From: Trichoplax sp. H2
Taxonomy: Eukaryota > Placozoa > Uniplacotomia > Trichoplacea
DNA length: 64,000 bases
NCBI GenBank assembly: GCA_003344405.1
Contig: NOWV01000059.1
Span: 248,001-312,000, forward strand
Direction of reading: 5' to 3'
This document shows, piece by piece, positions 24,271-40,000 of this stretch. The position numbers and the translations under genes were made by a program. The notes under the pieces were generated by a model, which made no database searches, had not been told where the DNA came from, and was given only the letters and a program-made list of their open reading frames with translations. Numbering within the stretch: the first letter of the stretch is position 1; every line of letters begins with the position of its first letter.

Positions 24271-27200
24271 ATTATTATTTTTTAGTACCTTTTACTTTTT
24301 AAGGTATTGCGGTACTCATTGCACTTTTAATTCATCTTTGGTCCATTTTTACTAATCATCTTCACTGTAAAAAATATCCTGGGAATTCTTACCTACGTAC
24401 ACAACTGTGATATCAAATTGTTGGACAAATTGACAACGGCAAATTTGGCATAATTACCCACTTTTGTTCAATACAGGATAATCCTATCGTCTTTGCTAGC
24501 CGTGCTAATTTTCTCCGTATAGTTAACTTAATAATAAAATAGTAGCTGCAGAATAATATTTTACTAAGCCGGGTCCAATTCGGATATACCTATGACCGTA
24601 TGACATGCAATCATCAGTCGGTCATTTTCACCATTCATCTTTACATTATCGCTTAGCTATAATTTGACATCAGAAGTTTCACACTGGTATTCAATTTTGC
24701 CCATCATTGATTGATCGCTATATGGATAGTAATTGTAAAAATTATCGTTTACATCATTATCAATAGAAACTAGCTTTTGATTCCGAAATTCCGATAAATA
24801 CATATTCACCTTTTACACCATGATCACGTACAGCCATGCAATCAATCAATCTTTCACGCAATTAATTCTGCTTTACTGCAATAAAGGATGAGAGTACAAT
24901 ATTATGTAATACGTGTATCTATTAGTTTCTATATTATTATTTTTAAAAAAGATATTGTTATGTATGTAAGAATACAGTAACTTGTTGTACTGCACCTAAC
25001 GTGTTAGCATAAGATAAGGTAATGAATTACTAAGATAAGGGTATAATACGCCATTACAGCTATACTATTTAAATGCAGTAAATCCTAAATAAAAGAGACA
25101 GTAAGCTTACTAGTAGGAGTGTATCAAAGTTCCTCGTGCTAACGTTAACGACTAAGAGTGGAAACACAACGGTTACCATTGCCGCTTCACTAACAATAAT
25201 TTAAGAGAGTCTTTATGGCCTAGAAATCTAATTTATTTCATTACTATCGGAATTAAAATTCAATTTCAGTAAAAAGCTTGAAAGGTCATCAGTTATAGTC
25301 AGCCTTTTCAAGCGTTTTTAATAAATTTGCATGAATGTCATCGTTCTACTCTGGAAACATAAGATATTTTCCTATCAATCTGGAAATAATAAGCTGCAGA
25401 TGAGCAAATTTAACATCAAAATTAATTCTTAATATTCAATTATTAAAGCCGTTGACGATAGATAATTCAGACTGAGGTCATTAGTAAAATACGCAAAAGT
25501 GATTAAATATCTAAATTCTTTGTTGATATCAAAAACTGCTCTAGCTCGCAGCTTCATTTATTTACATCGTTGATTACTTATTAAATATTTATTCCAGCGT
25601 ATGCACATTAGGGACTTGAGGTAGGCAGAAGTTCTTTTTAGTAGCATTCGATTGTAATTTGAGTAGCTTTTAAAATTCGATTGGATTATTACGTCGAATA
25701 ATATTGATAATGCTGCTTAATTAAGATATCGTTGAACCAACAAATTGTCAACAATGGTATGCACTCAATTACGTAGGGGATTTAGGATTACAAAGGGTGA
25801 ACCTGATACGTACCATATCTGTCCTACGTTTGTTTGATGTTCTATGATAATTTCAATTAGATTTCTGCAACGCATAGAACCAAAGTTAACTACTGTACTA
25901 CCATGCACAGTTTTGATACATAGCAATTTACTAAGTACCTTCCTAGAATATCAAATCAATGGTGGTACTATTGTACGTATGTTATTCCTTCCCAATAATT
26001 TCAACTATCATACTATTCGATTGGGTTATGAGTAGTGTAATAATTTTTAATGCATGAAAAAATGACAACTCTTGCATATACTGTAAAATCTTTGCCAATC
26101 CCATGATATACAGTATAGGGAAGAATGTATCACTGTCACATAAATTAGAAATAGTTTCTTATTGCACTGGTCTATCAACTTGTTTAAATATAAACGATAT
26201 CATTTATTTACTATCACTGAGGCTATGTTCAATTTTAGGCAAAACGCAATATATCATTTTGTTAATAACAATATCGCTGTATATTTGCATATTCCTTAGA
26301 ATATGATGTTTGTAATCTGCATTATCCTATGTAAAACTCTAAAAAGGAATTTTATTTCCATAACATCGATAGACCTATTTAAGATAACTGCTTTAGTAGT
26401 TTTTATTTGTATTACGTCTGAATAGGATTGAAATATTTATGTAAGCTAATTTTTTTTTCTTAATTGTTGCATGTAGCAATTACTATCGTAATGCGTTAAT
26501 ACGCGTAAGTAACAAAAATAAAAGTAACTTGCGTAAACACTAATTGCAGGAAATTGCAGGTAGCACAATAAATAATTGTAATTAAATGCAGTATACAAAA
26601 TGTTATTTAAGAGATATCTAAATGTGATGAGTTATGTAATGCTAATAACATAATTATATATTTAGTTTTGGATTACTGTTTGATGCAACTTTTTCATTTA
26701 AGTCAAGTTTTACTATATCAAATGGCATAAGCATACAGAACCGTCCTTAGTACAAGTGAATAGTTGATAGTAATTACGCTGATCTTTGCAGTGCAGTGTA
26801 AGCATCTTTCCACTTCAATATAATGAATTGCATGATAACAGTCACGCAAACCAGTACACAGTAATGGAAAGTTATTGCATAATCATGCCCAATTAAGCCT
26901 CTTCTTCATTGGATTTCAATTACACTATCAGTCATAAATCTTCTCAAATTGCCTATTTTAAGTGATTCATAACGCTACATATCGTCATTAAAATTCTCCT
27001 AATTATAAATAGTTATCTTTGTAGATTTAATAAAATAATATATGGATCCTACTACCTATGGCTGGATGATTTAACTGCTGATTAACCTTTGCCTTCTTAA
27101 AACAGCGCAATGTGCACTTTGTGATGTGATTGAGATAACAATTTAAAGATAATAAGTCGCAATACCACTTGGCAATCTGCAATTAACTCCGTAATTATCA

Positions 27201-30200
27201 TTCTTAACTTTTATTTGAATGTCTTCTTTTGTCTTAGATCTGTTTAATTAAAGTAAACATCACCTTTATGATGGTTGCAGACCCATACCATCTATCGTTA
27301 GTTATGCATAGAACCCCTCCCTAAGAATGCTGTATTTATTATTTTTAATTAAAAGGGGATTGATACCTGCTGCGATATGAACGAACATTTTTACGAAGTT
27401 GTCCCATTCAAGAATATTTCGTAAACTAATTAATGGTATCACTTACCATTGCTAAAAATAATTTTATTACTTATTAGTAATTTTACTCACCACGCACATG
27501 ATACTAAGTTTTAGCAGAAAGGATATGGATAGATTTAAGCTATTTGGCTAACATTGTCAAGAATGCATGATGCGTTAAAATCATTCCTGTAGAGTTATAG
27601 TACTACAATCGATCGGTTGATATCTCAGCAATGTATCATAAACATTTTGCTGGCAGAAACTAATTTTTGAAGCTTAAATAGCCAAACTAACTAAGTAGAA
27701 TACATTATATTAGCAATACTCATACAATTTTTTCTTATAAATATTATGGGGACGCTTTCTTGCGACGACAAAAATTGTAATGATGTAGTGCTAAACAGTA
27801 GCTAGAAATTTTTTTAATGTCATCATAGTAATACTTTATAATGTACTATGCCTAAATCTTGATTTAAGGATAAAAATATCGAAGTAGCCTTAAGAGATTC
27901 ATCGAAAATAGATAATTATGTATTGAAGTAATTTCAAAAATTTCGCTTATCGATTATGAACAAGTTTGCTTACCGTTATTGAATAGGATTTTTTGACGAC
28001 TAGATGCATGGATTGAATACGAAGATTTAAGTTCAGATATTTTTATGAGGGGTTGTACTCTATAATGAGATTTTTTTATCTATCGTATTACCCTCAATAT
28101 TGCAAAATTTTGCATTATGTTAATTGATTATTTTAATTACCAGTAACGAATGTAAGAATAGCAAACCATGTGTTTATTTACTCAATTTTATAGTTATTGT
28201 AATTTTTAATTATTTTTAATTGTTATGATCGAAAATTAAAAAATAAATAAATATATTATAATGGTTTTAAGCTATTAAATGTTATGAACAGGAGAACAAT
28301 GGAGTGACCTATTGCTTTTAATGAACTAACTTGCAGGTAATCGTTTAATTAATATGCACTGAGCAGAGCTGCAAAACTGGGTAAGGGTTTTGACTGGAGA
28401 AAAGCTTTATGAATAACGTTTGTATGAATAACTAATATAACCTCAAATCATAATGGATACTAGTTGATTACCATTATTATGTGTGTAGGTACAAACAATA
28501 CACGCTGTAGCTTGCAAGATGCTATAATATTGCTCCAACGTAACATCGTATATGTACTTTGATTAATGCAAATGTTACTTTATATCATTGTATCCGCATT
28601 ATAAAGTAATTTAATTAATTTGGCAATTGCTGACACCCATGCTCATGCAGCAGCATAATCTGAAGAAGATCAGTAGGCTTAGCAGAGCTTATAAAGTCTA
28701 GCTATGGATAGCATTGTGTATGCATATGCAATAATATTCTATGCATGCCAGATACTAGAGGAAGTCGGTGCGAGGATATGGTTGTATAATGTATGTTGGC
28801 GTATATATAAAACAGTTTGAATTACATCATGAGACTTACTTGTGATAAGTAAGCCGTAGATTCAGTGGTATAGCTGAAACTGCAGGTACGTTGAGCAATT
28901 TTTGATTTGATGTCTTCACCATTGCTTTCTATTTACGCAACGATTTAATTTCCTATTTATTTAAACTTCAGCTACTTAAAAAGAGCCCAATAGCCTGCTT
29001 TTAAAAATTTAATGATAATAAATTAGTAATAACACTCCTATTAACGACGTACTGAAGGAATTTATTGACGAACTAATTATGTTATAATTTCCTTCTAAAG
29101 GGTTTATATCTGATGATCTAAAAAACAAAAGTTATCCTTAGTTCCGTCTTATTCTACGCTTAAAGTATTACAGGTAATCATAATAGCCGTAACACTCAGT
29201 CCAGTGATGCCACTATTAATCTTATTTTGTAATACGTGAGCGTATATGTAAACTGACAAAATTTTATAACAATAATAGGTTGTTCCTGACCTTAAAAGTG
29301 ACTACTATCAAAATATTATACGAAACGGTATCCGTAAGCGTGAAAGTTACGTCGCCTGGTACGATTAACCTATCAAGGTTATTATCATCGGGCTAAAATG
29401 TAAAGCAATTTTTAATTATTTTTAATTTGAATGATTTTATTTTTTACGCCTTGCTTTATTAATTTAATAATTTTATTGCAAAAGTCGTTACTGCGACAGT
29501 AATTTTCATTTATAACTGTAATAAATGCGCCTCAGAATAACTATCTAGTCAAATGGTATTTTTTAAAAGGCTTTTATTACAAGGTTTTAGGAATAGTAGA
29601 GCAATAATTAACTACTACAAAAATCCAGTCCAAAATCTAAAGTATTCCGAGCTCAAAGCGAAGTGAAATCTCTTCTCTCCTATGAGCTCATCTCTGCAGT
29701 TCTTATAAACATTTCGTTAAATCCATTTATGACAACTCGATTAATCTACAATCAGACATGAGTCATCAAACCAAATACTTTTCTCTTATAGTATATCATT
29801 CTTTTCTACAATCTAAATCATTCTACTTAAGATATCACTACTCTTCTGTTAACGTCTAGGCCCTTTCTCCGAAGGGTATCTTAACAACTACAGCGTTTCT
29901 AACTGCATAAATCTTAAACCATAATTACTCAACTGGCTACTATTAGTCATCAACAATTTCTAATATAGTAGTTAGTAATAACCTAATATTAGCTTCACGG
30001 TAATATCTATTCAAAGCAACCTAACTATATCAAATATAGCTATCCGTATAATCAAATATGGGTGCATTACTACAATAGCGTGGACATTATGTCCTTGCTG
30101 TATTCGCATACATATATCGTATGATAAGCACGCACATAGAGAGATTTTTACCTAGATGTCAGTCGGGTGAATTTTAGTGTCTCAAATTTTCTTGACAGTT

Positions 30201-30821
30201 TAGTGAGCTGTTTCTCTGTGCTATTCAATTACAATTCATCAAATCCTTCCATTAATTTGATCAGATCGAGCTTGTACCAAAAGCAATACAACATGATTCT
30301 AATATTGAGTACATATCATGGTGCAGGCAGATTAAACTTAAGATTTCTATGGCGATATTCACTTTCATGGAATTTTTTCCTCTTCGGTAATACCACACGA
30401 TTCTTTTTCGGATCTACATGTATCGCGTTGGAGTTTGCATATTGCACATCTGAACTAGTACAACGTATATTAACTTACGGTAGAGACCTAAATGAAGCGG
30501 TTAGTAAAGCCTTACTTCAAGTTTGCCTGCTTGTTGATATAATCATCATCGGTAACGATTACTGTATGCATGTGTTTTAGTGCCTGCGAATAGTTATTGA
30601 TAAATAATTAATTAATCAAGCGTCTTTTCATCACTAATTGATTAAAGTTGGTCATAGATTTTGTGATTTGTTTTAATCGCCTTACTCATACGTAAATGTG
30701 CATACATGCAAGATACTTTAAAAATCGGTAAATTCATAGGTAATAATCATTAACTAGTTAAATTAACAGGAAATGTTCTATTGACTTTCCGTAAAAGATT
30801 TAATCAATACGGCTTACCGTA
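24271..30821. other. Intergenic 6.5 kb, no gene recognised
   Basis: AT-rich sequence between the first repeat cluster and the start of the SRCR/EGF gene. Short open frames (25844-26035, 26103-26306, 30167-30580, all plus) have no motif, signal peptide or splice context that I can support. About 29640-30140 is rich in C and T on the plus strand, without other structure. The promoter of the downstream gene should lie near 30.6-30.8 kb. Confidence 0.5.
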
Positions 30822-31043
30822 ATGGCCAGCTTTTTATGGAAAAGGAAACTTTTCAATGCGACAACATTGCAAGTACTTCTGGTATGTATTGTATAGCTAT
30901 AAAAGATATATTTTTGTTTGTTGCTAGTATAATGTAGGCTTGAAAAAATTTCCGGCCTAAAGTACTAATACACGCGTGTTATTTATTTATTTACACTTTA
31001 CAGGTGATTGTTGCGTTTATATCATTTATTACAACGTCAAACG
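30822..31043 (+). CDS. Signal-peptide exons of the SRCR/EGF protein
   Basis: Exon 30822-30881 encodes MASFLWKRKLFNATTLQVLL and ends at GTATGT. Exon 31004-31043 continues VIVAFISFITTSN and ends in phase 1 at GTAAGT. Together they give a basic n-region and a hydrophobic core typical of secretion. Phase 1 is what the EGF exons require. The first intact EGF exon lies 1.1 kb on, so linkage is inferred from phase and the absence of another candidate start. Confidence 0.65.
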
Positions 31044-34000
31044 GTAAGTACTGTATAGCCTGCACAATATACAGGATCTAAGTATCACAAAATACAATGG
31101 TTAAAATCATAATAATACATGTATTCTGGTTAATTACTGCAATTACTATTAATTAATAACGAGAACATCAGTAATCTTCTAACAGTAGGAGATTAAGCAA
31201 GTATTGATGGCTAAACGTTTAATTCTAGTGCAGCATACGAATATATGATAGATTTCTGCGTTTTTACTGTTGAGGGTGTGAATTTGATTGTCGTATTTCA
31301 ATGCAGTCCTTCTCGAGGCACGTATACTGTAGATAAATATAGTAGTTAATGGCACGTACCGACTAACAGCAGGTGGCCTTACCTGTTCTTGATATCCCGA
31401 TTATACAGGACAGGATTGCGATCAAGGTTAACCACTCTCCTATCTTCACCATTTTATTTTCTAGTCTCGTTAAATTAAATAATCCATGTTGTACAACTTC
31501 TGGTTTCATACTAATGCTGCAAACTGCGAAATATGTTCTTGCTGCTATTACTATTTTGTTCAAGTTTGTAGCGGCACAGTGTGTCAAGCGACCTTGAGAG
31601 TTATGTAATGCCATTCTTATTAAAGTACTAATATTAAAATTTGTGTGTGATAAAATGTCAGGAACTTACTGCAAACATGCTATAAGATTTAGTCATTAGC
31701 CTAATCCACACCTAAGTAAGAGATAACTATAATAACATAGACATAGAAATCAGTGGCTCAGTTTTACAAGTAACGCGTTTGTTGGCTTTGCTATTCGCGA
31801 GTTTTAGTCAAGTTACGATCGTGTAGTATATTAATTAATTATACAGTTCTATACTTGTATTTTACTCAGTTTTTTTAAGTCAAGGGGTTATACTGTGTTG
31901 CGGAACATCCGACTAGGAATGTGTTGAGTGCATAGCAAAGCAAAAGTAGCCTTTTCTATATGTGGCGCGCTTTGTGACTATAGAAATTTTCGGTTCAGGG
32001 TGTAATTAATACTGAACCTAGAAGTGGAGGATTACTGAAAGCTCAAATTTCGACTACGACAGCTTTCATCATTTGCAAGTACCGTACTATATTTCACTTA
32101 ACATGTTCTCTCTCTCTCTCTATTATTGTATAGCTTTAGTAGACTATTGCATTTCCAAACCGTGCGCCAATAATGGGACCTGTATTAATAACAGCAACGG
32201 ATATAATTGTACGTGTATGACGGAATGGACTGGGTTTAATTGTTCAGATGGTAAGTCACGCTATTTATTTCTGCATAAACCTATCATGTGTTGCTATCTT
32301 ATTCTACTTTGAAGTATTAGAGGCAGTAGAGGTCCATGTATCCTACTATATTACATCATTTGGATCGGTTTCTCGCATATAACTCTACTTTATCAATCAA
32401 AACAGAACATTGATAAATCTATCTGTTTATAATCTATAGTCTTAATAGACCATTGCATTTCAAAGCCTTGTGCCAATAGTGGGATCTGCATTAACGACAG
32501 TAACGGTTACAATTGTACCTGTATGACAGGATGGACAGGACTAAATTGTTCGGAAGGTAACTATTGGCAGTTTTGCTAAAGGGCATAATCAATCCGCACT
32601 GCCTGATTATGACACTTTATTTCGCTTTCAATGATTGGAGGTGATATACTCTGTAATCTACTATATGGTAGCATTTTGAATTGATCTCTTTTTAACTATC
32701 GGTATTGTAGCTGTGAACTATTGTGGTTCCAATCCGTGTAATATCAATGGATCGTGTATTAGCAACAATAACGGATATAATTGTACTTGCATGTCCGGAT
32801 GGACGGGTATCAATTGTTCAAATGGTAAATCATATTCTATTTTTATCTAGTATGTATTCTTGTACCAGTACTATGGCATTTTATTAGAAACTATAACACG
32901 TTTAAATTTATAGTTTGGTCGTAATAGTAGGTATAAACGGTGGCTCTAATAGATTACTTCTTATTAAATTTAATAATTGGAAATTCTTAATATAATGACA
33001 GCTTTCGTATGTACCAGCCGACATGATATACAGTATTCAACTGAACTGTAATTGCCTACGTTACTCCAATATTAACTAAAATAATGCAATAATTGAATCA
33101 GGAATGCTGTATTTATTTGATAAATAGGGATTACCGATTACTGTAATCCTAACCCATGTCGTAATAGAACTTAAAAAGTTAAAAGCGAAGATTGTTAGGC
33201 TTTACTGTATAAGAACGTTACAATAGAATAATCGATTTGTTGGACGTCTTAGTAAAACGGTAGCTTGACTATCAAGACATAGCTACCATACTTATACGTT
33301 TACTTATACGTTTTACGTCGATGCGATAGGCATCCGAAGTGGAATATTGGAAGATTAATGTAAATTTTAAAAATCATGTTTTTACGTACTTTCGCTATAC
33401 AAGAATATTACATATGCGGGGCCGGATGTACTACTGATGTTGTATATAAATGGCGACAATGCCACTGTTATACTTCATAGCCCAGTTCAATATTAAATGT
33501 AATTTAAATATATTTTAAACTTAGAAATTATAGATTATTGCGATTCAAATCCATGCAATAATGGTACCTGCTTTAGTAATAGCAATGGATTTAATTGCAC
33601 CTGTATGCCTGGATGGACTGGTAGTAATTGCACTCAAGGTAAATTACTTTACAGTACAATTGACGATCCGACAAATTTAATTTGTTGTGCACTATATAAA
33701 AATTTCATTAGCACATCAACGTACTAATGTATTATTTTTAGCTATTTAAAATTGCCTTAGGGTCTTGCACGAAATGCGAATAATTTTATGAATTTATTAT
33801 CCTTCCTTTTTACTTTTAGTTAATTACTGTGATCCTAACCCGTGCCAAAATGGGGCACAGTGTACGAATAATTTACAAGGATACAATTGCAATTGTTCTA
33901 CAGAATGGAAAGGCCTCAATTGCTCACAATGTAATGGGTGATTCGTTGCTGTTAAAATATAAATTAAATAGCTGAGTAGCAATTAACAAGATTATGGGCC

Positions 34001-37000
34001 CTCGAAAGTAGTTAAAAATATAACAACACTTGATAGTTATTGTGTAATACTATTGCACGAAATAGTCATATTATTAAGAATCAAGGTTTACTCAGTTTAA
34101 GTAAGCTCTTACTCTATTCATTGTTTGATACGTACATGTAGCTGTATATAACTGGCAGGAAGGAGATTTAAGGCTAGTGGATGGTTCTTCAAGCAATAAA
34201 GGACGATTAGAAATTTATCATAATAATCAATGGGGTACGATATGTCATGATGGTTTCGGTGTAAGCGATGGACGTGTCGCATGCCGCCAACTTGGATATA
34301 CAGGATTCGTCAAATATCAATGTTGTGCGAATCTCGGAGGTCAAGGGACAGGACCAATCTGGTTAGAAGGAATATCATGTAGTGGGAACGAATATAATAT
34401 TCTAGATTGCGGTAATAAGGGTTGGAGTAACACAGATTGTGACCACAAAGAAGATATTGGTGTTGAATGTCAAGGTAATTTCGTAATTGATCGTAATCAA
34501 TAAATCTAATCTATTATTGNNNNNNNNNNNNNNNNNNNNTAATACGTGTAACTTTGTTAATAGTAAATTAAAATAACAGCTACGATACTAATTATTGTAC
34601 AATATATATAGATATCATACTATTTGATCTAATATAGCTCTACTATAATTTAATTTAGTTTATTTAAGAGTAGAAGTCTATACTTTTAATAGTTATTATT
34701 ACATTCGTAATAATAGACAACAATATAACTTATTTATTGTTGTTTACACATAATGAGAAGAATATCTAACCGGGTATATATACGCTACATGTGATGTTAA
34801 TACGTATTTATACAGTTTACGTATTACTATATGTATGCCGGTAAATGTTCTTATACATGAAATCGAATTAAATTTATGTAGCTGTACCTATATGGGAAGA
34901 AGGCGATTTGAGATTAGTTGGCGGTTCTACTAGCAATAAAGGACGATTAGAAATTTATCATAATAATCAATGGGGTACGATATGTCATGATGGTTTCGGT
35001 GTAAGCGATGGACGTGTCGCATGCCGTCAACTTGGATATACAGGATTCGTCAAATATCAATGTTGTGCGAATCTCGGAGGTCAAGGGACAGGACCAATCT
35101 GGTTAGAAGGAATATCATGTAGTGGGAACGAATATAATATTCTAGATTGCGGTAATAAGGGTTGGAGTAACACAGATTGTGACCACAAAGAAGACATTGG
35201 TGTTGAATGTCAAGGTTAATTTTTAAATCAATACTTAGCTACTTACTTTGCACTTACTGTGTGTAAAACGTACTGGTAAGACACTGTTACGTATTGTGTC
35301 TGAGTTTTAATTCAATATATAAATTACAGCATGATGTGTAGCTAAAACTTACCACTATACGTTTAAACTTAATTTATTAGGTAATTTATATGTAGAGCAT
35401 TAAAAGCGAATTTGGCCATAATGAAAAGAGCATACTATGATCTGTTATAAATCTTAGTATTATCACAGTTCAAGTAAATGTAGTAAAAGAATAGATAAGT
35501 TTTAAATATACCACAGTGTTTAAATATCGTTAATATTTATATAAAAATATATATGTTAGCATATGATATAATATTAAACATATGGATTGGTGATATTAAA
35601 GCCTAATTTTCAAACAAAATTTATTTTTAAAAAGGTATATGCGGTATAGATATACTTGTTAAGATTGATAGCTGAATAAGATAATGTTACTATTGTATAT
35701 GGTACATAGATCCAAGCATTTGTATTACTGCCAATCCATGTTCAAATGGAAAATGCCAATTAACAGCAAGTGGTTACGTATGCTCATGCTATTCTGGATA
35801 TACAGGACAGAAATGTGATCAAGGTATGACTATATAAGGTTAAAGATTAATTAATTAAAATGGCTATACTATATGGTGGTGTATTAATAGAGTAAATTGT
35901 ATAATTAAAAGTAGGTATGAATATAGTAATATACGATTATTAGTTTAATATCATTTGATATAATAAATACCCTTATTAAGGATAATGATAAGGTTTTAGT
36001 AAAGAGGACTTAGTATTAATGATGATATTAATCGTATATTACTAAACTTCGACTCAAAATAGAATAAAATTAAAATTAATATGCAAAATACTAATGCTAT
36101 ACTTTATTGTTCAATAAATTTATTATAGCAATGCAAGATTATTCTCGTATAAATCCATGTAATGATAGCGAAACTTGCATGAATAATAATAATATGGGGT
36201 TACATTTGTACATAAGCTAATTGCTCTAATGAAAGTATAACTTGTGGAAGTGTATTGATGTGTTTTTTATATTATGATATCACCCCAATAGTATGTACGA
36301 GTATATGTTATGGGACATGCATACTGTAAATATAAGAGAGTTATAATAATTATGCAATGTAGAATACGTGCACAGATGCTAATTGACAATATACTGCAAT
36401 AAATTAATAATTATTACTTCCATGTATATGTATATGTAGCAATTATAGATTATTGCCACCCTAACCCATGTAGCAACGGAACATGTATGAGCAGTAACAA
36501 CGGATATAATTGTGCTTGCGCTACCGGATGGACTGGTAACAATTGTACAGAAGGTAGCGTATACGTATAGTTAGAGCATCGTACTTTCAATCTACGGTAT
36601 CGTACATAAACGAATGTAAAAATAGACACAGGTATTGCGCGATATAGTTCTCTAGTTTTCTTAGATAGTATTTAATAATGAACGCCTTTAATTATACTTT
36701 ATGATGACATAAATACTATTTATCTTTAATTTAAGGCTATCTTTAGAATGTGCATAGCTTACTTGACTTAACTACAAAATATTTATAGGATACCATATAC
36801 CGGTATAAGAATTAGTTACATCAAATAGTTTATTGTGCAGAATACATCCGTGATAAGTAGAGGAAATATGTGTTTTTAGTTGTTGTTACATAACAGTAAT
36901 ATTGGGTTTTTATGATCTTGTAACGGCTAGATGTTGCTAATTGTTCTTAAAAGGGCAATATTTCGTAGTGAATATATTCATTTTTAATATAGACATATTA

Positions 37001-40000
37001 ATTCAATAACACAATATTTTATTTTACGATTTCGCACCAAAAAGTATTACGTTTCAAGACTTCTTTATATGATGCAGTTATATGCAATATAATTCTTATA
37101 TAGTAGATCATATACGTTAATGTGGTAATTTAAAGTTTCCATGATTGTCTCGTTTATTTAAATATATGGTAATCGGTAACACCTACACCATTAGTCAGTA
37201 ATATGGATAAATTCTATAAATATTAAGTAGTAAGAAAATGGAATTGCTATTATTTTTCGTAATTTTAGCATTACAAAACATCAACTATTGCGATTCAAAT
37301 CCATGTTACAATAATGGCACCTGCATAACCAGCAATAGCGGATATAATTGCACCTGTACATCGCAATGGACAGGGATTAACTGTTCACAAGGTAATAAAC
37401 GTTAGAAAGTACGTATTCAGAGTATTTGCGTTTAATATGTGCTACACTAGTGCATAAGGTATTCTAATATGATACGGGTAATCATTTGGAATGAACAGGC
37501 GCATTCATTATTATTCGTAACAATCATCAAGTCAAAATTTATAAAGTACTACATACGGATATATTGTGATACTTAAAGACCAAGTTTTACTAATTATTAA
37601 GTATCTAGCTTTTGTCCTTGTCTATTAAGGTGTTTTTGTTTATCTTTTGAACGGTATAGAAATTATCAATTACTGTAGCACTAACCCGTGCAATAATGGA
37701 ACCTGTTTGAATGATATCAGTGGATACAGCTGTGCCTGCACGTCAGGCTGGACTGGCCAAAATTGTACAGAGGGTAATAATGACTACAGTATACACTGTA
37801 GATACAGTTACAGTACTATTAAATAATACATATCGAAGTTATCTGTCATAATTTGAATTCGAATGAATTTTATACACATGCTCTTGTAAAATTTATCTAG
37901 TTGTACCTAGATGGGAAGAGGGTGATTTAAGATTAGTCGGTGGTGCTTCAAGCAATGAAGGACGATTAGAAATATATCATAATAATCAGTGGGGTACAAT
38001 ATGTCATGATGGATTCAATACTAATGATGGAAAAGTCGCATGCCGCCAATTAGGTTATACTGGGTTTGTCAAATTTCAGTGTTGCGCGTCGCTCGGACAA
38101 GGAACTGGCCCAATTTGGCTAGAAGGAATATCATGTACTGGAAGCGAATACAATATTCTAGATTGTAGCAATAAGGGATGGCAAAATACCGATTGCAATC
38201 ATAATGAGGATATTGGTTTGGTCTGTAAAGGTGATTCGAATACTTTGATTGTCTGTTAGTACATTGCCGATCCATTCGATTGATAATATTAATGTTACAT
38301 CCGTAGATAGGGTGCTTAATATGAGAATTATTATGAAGGCCCTACTATGCTGATTTAAATATTCACTATGAAATACTTTGAATATACTATTAGGATGTTT
38401 AGGCCATTGATACGTATTAATTAATTATTAGTTATTTCTGGAGACTTAATATTGGTCTCTAGTTATACCAAAGTCCATGCTATGGTAATGTACTTAGAAG
38501 TGTAAGCAAACTGTAGATTGCTATGGTATTAGTAATATCGTATATACAGGGTAATGAATGAAATCATTTTATTGCTAACGGGAGTATCTTTACGTGTATT
38601 GTTTTATATGATAAATGCAGCGATATTGCTTATCACCAAAGCCATAAAAGTTATTTGCAATTTCGTTTTGGAGTGTTCTTACGTATTAGAATACTGATAA
38701 ATGTACTCACTGATAAAGGTATTTATGGCAAGAATCTAACAGAAGTTTACGATATTAATAATAGATCCTAGCATTTGCATAACTGCAAATCCGTGTACAA
38801 ACTCTAAATGTCAGCTAACTGCGAATGGATACACCTGTAAATGTTCTGCAGGATTTACCGGACAAAACTGTGAACAAGGTTTTTGTATGATTCTATTAAG
38901 TAATATCTTGATTTTATGACAAACTAGATCAAATATTAAAAATATTTTAGCATTTATTAAATAGAGAAAATATACTAATTGAAGTAGACTACGAATTGAA
39001 CAGTATTGATTTGCTCTTCTGATAGTTTAGCAAATACTTGGTAAATGAAAGAAATTTTAATTTGAGCTAATTATATTAATTTTTAAAATGTTTTGACTGT
39101 ATTACTATAAAAATATTAATCGTGTTACAAGCTTAACTTTTCTAATGAAATACTGTATATAAAGTTTCAAAATATGAACCAGATTGTATATAACTACTTA
39201 ATAGTAGCATAGATTTACGTATCGTTCAGTTCTCCAAAGTTGGAAATTAAAGCGGACACCCGTTTATTATTTATGTGCTCTGGTTCGATTAATTTAGAAA
39301 TTATGAGTTTTTGCGAACATAATCCATGTAAGAATGGAACATGCATCAACAACGATAATGGCTATAGTTGCAATTGTCCATCAGGTTGGACAGGCATTAA
39401 TTGCTCACAAGGTAAAATTAGTAATTCATTGAAATTCCGGCTATGTAATGTAAACGACTTTAGATGTAAAGAGAAGATATATATTCGTTATTTCAATCAG
39501 TATCTATGAAAAATGTGTAATTGTTCACTAGTTAAAGTACTTACAACTTCAAATGGTTTGAAATTACGGAATCACTTTAGGTGATAACAATTTCGTCATT
39601 TTTTTTACCATCTAGAGATCATAAATTTTTGTACTAATAAGCCCTGTGGTAATGGATTATGCGTTAATAATCCAAATGGATATACTTGCAACTGTGCTGC
39701 TGGATGGACCGGCATGAGTTGTACAGTTGGTATGACAGCTTATGCAAATTACCTACATATCTATGCTTAGTAAATTTGAATTTGAATGCAATAATATCAT
39801 GCAAGTACGAGTATCGCATTGTGTACGACTGTAAGTTATACAGTGTATTGTAGATATGATTTCGAGGAGATATTAAAAGGCTCCGGATTACACCAGTTAT
39901 CATTCATTGTTTAGATGGTTGAAAGATGTAGAGTAAAAAATTATAGTGGCAGCAGCTACGTTTTATATGACGAAAATCGGTTTGTCTGTAAAACAAAGCT

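Noticed and set aside
30167-30580. Open frame of 137 codons on the plus strand upstream of the SRCR/EGF gene
   Set aside because: No motif, no signal peptide, odd composition, no splice context; expected occasionally by chance in 64 kb.
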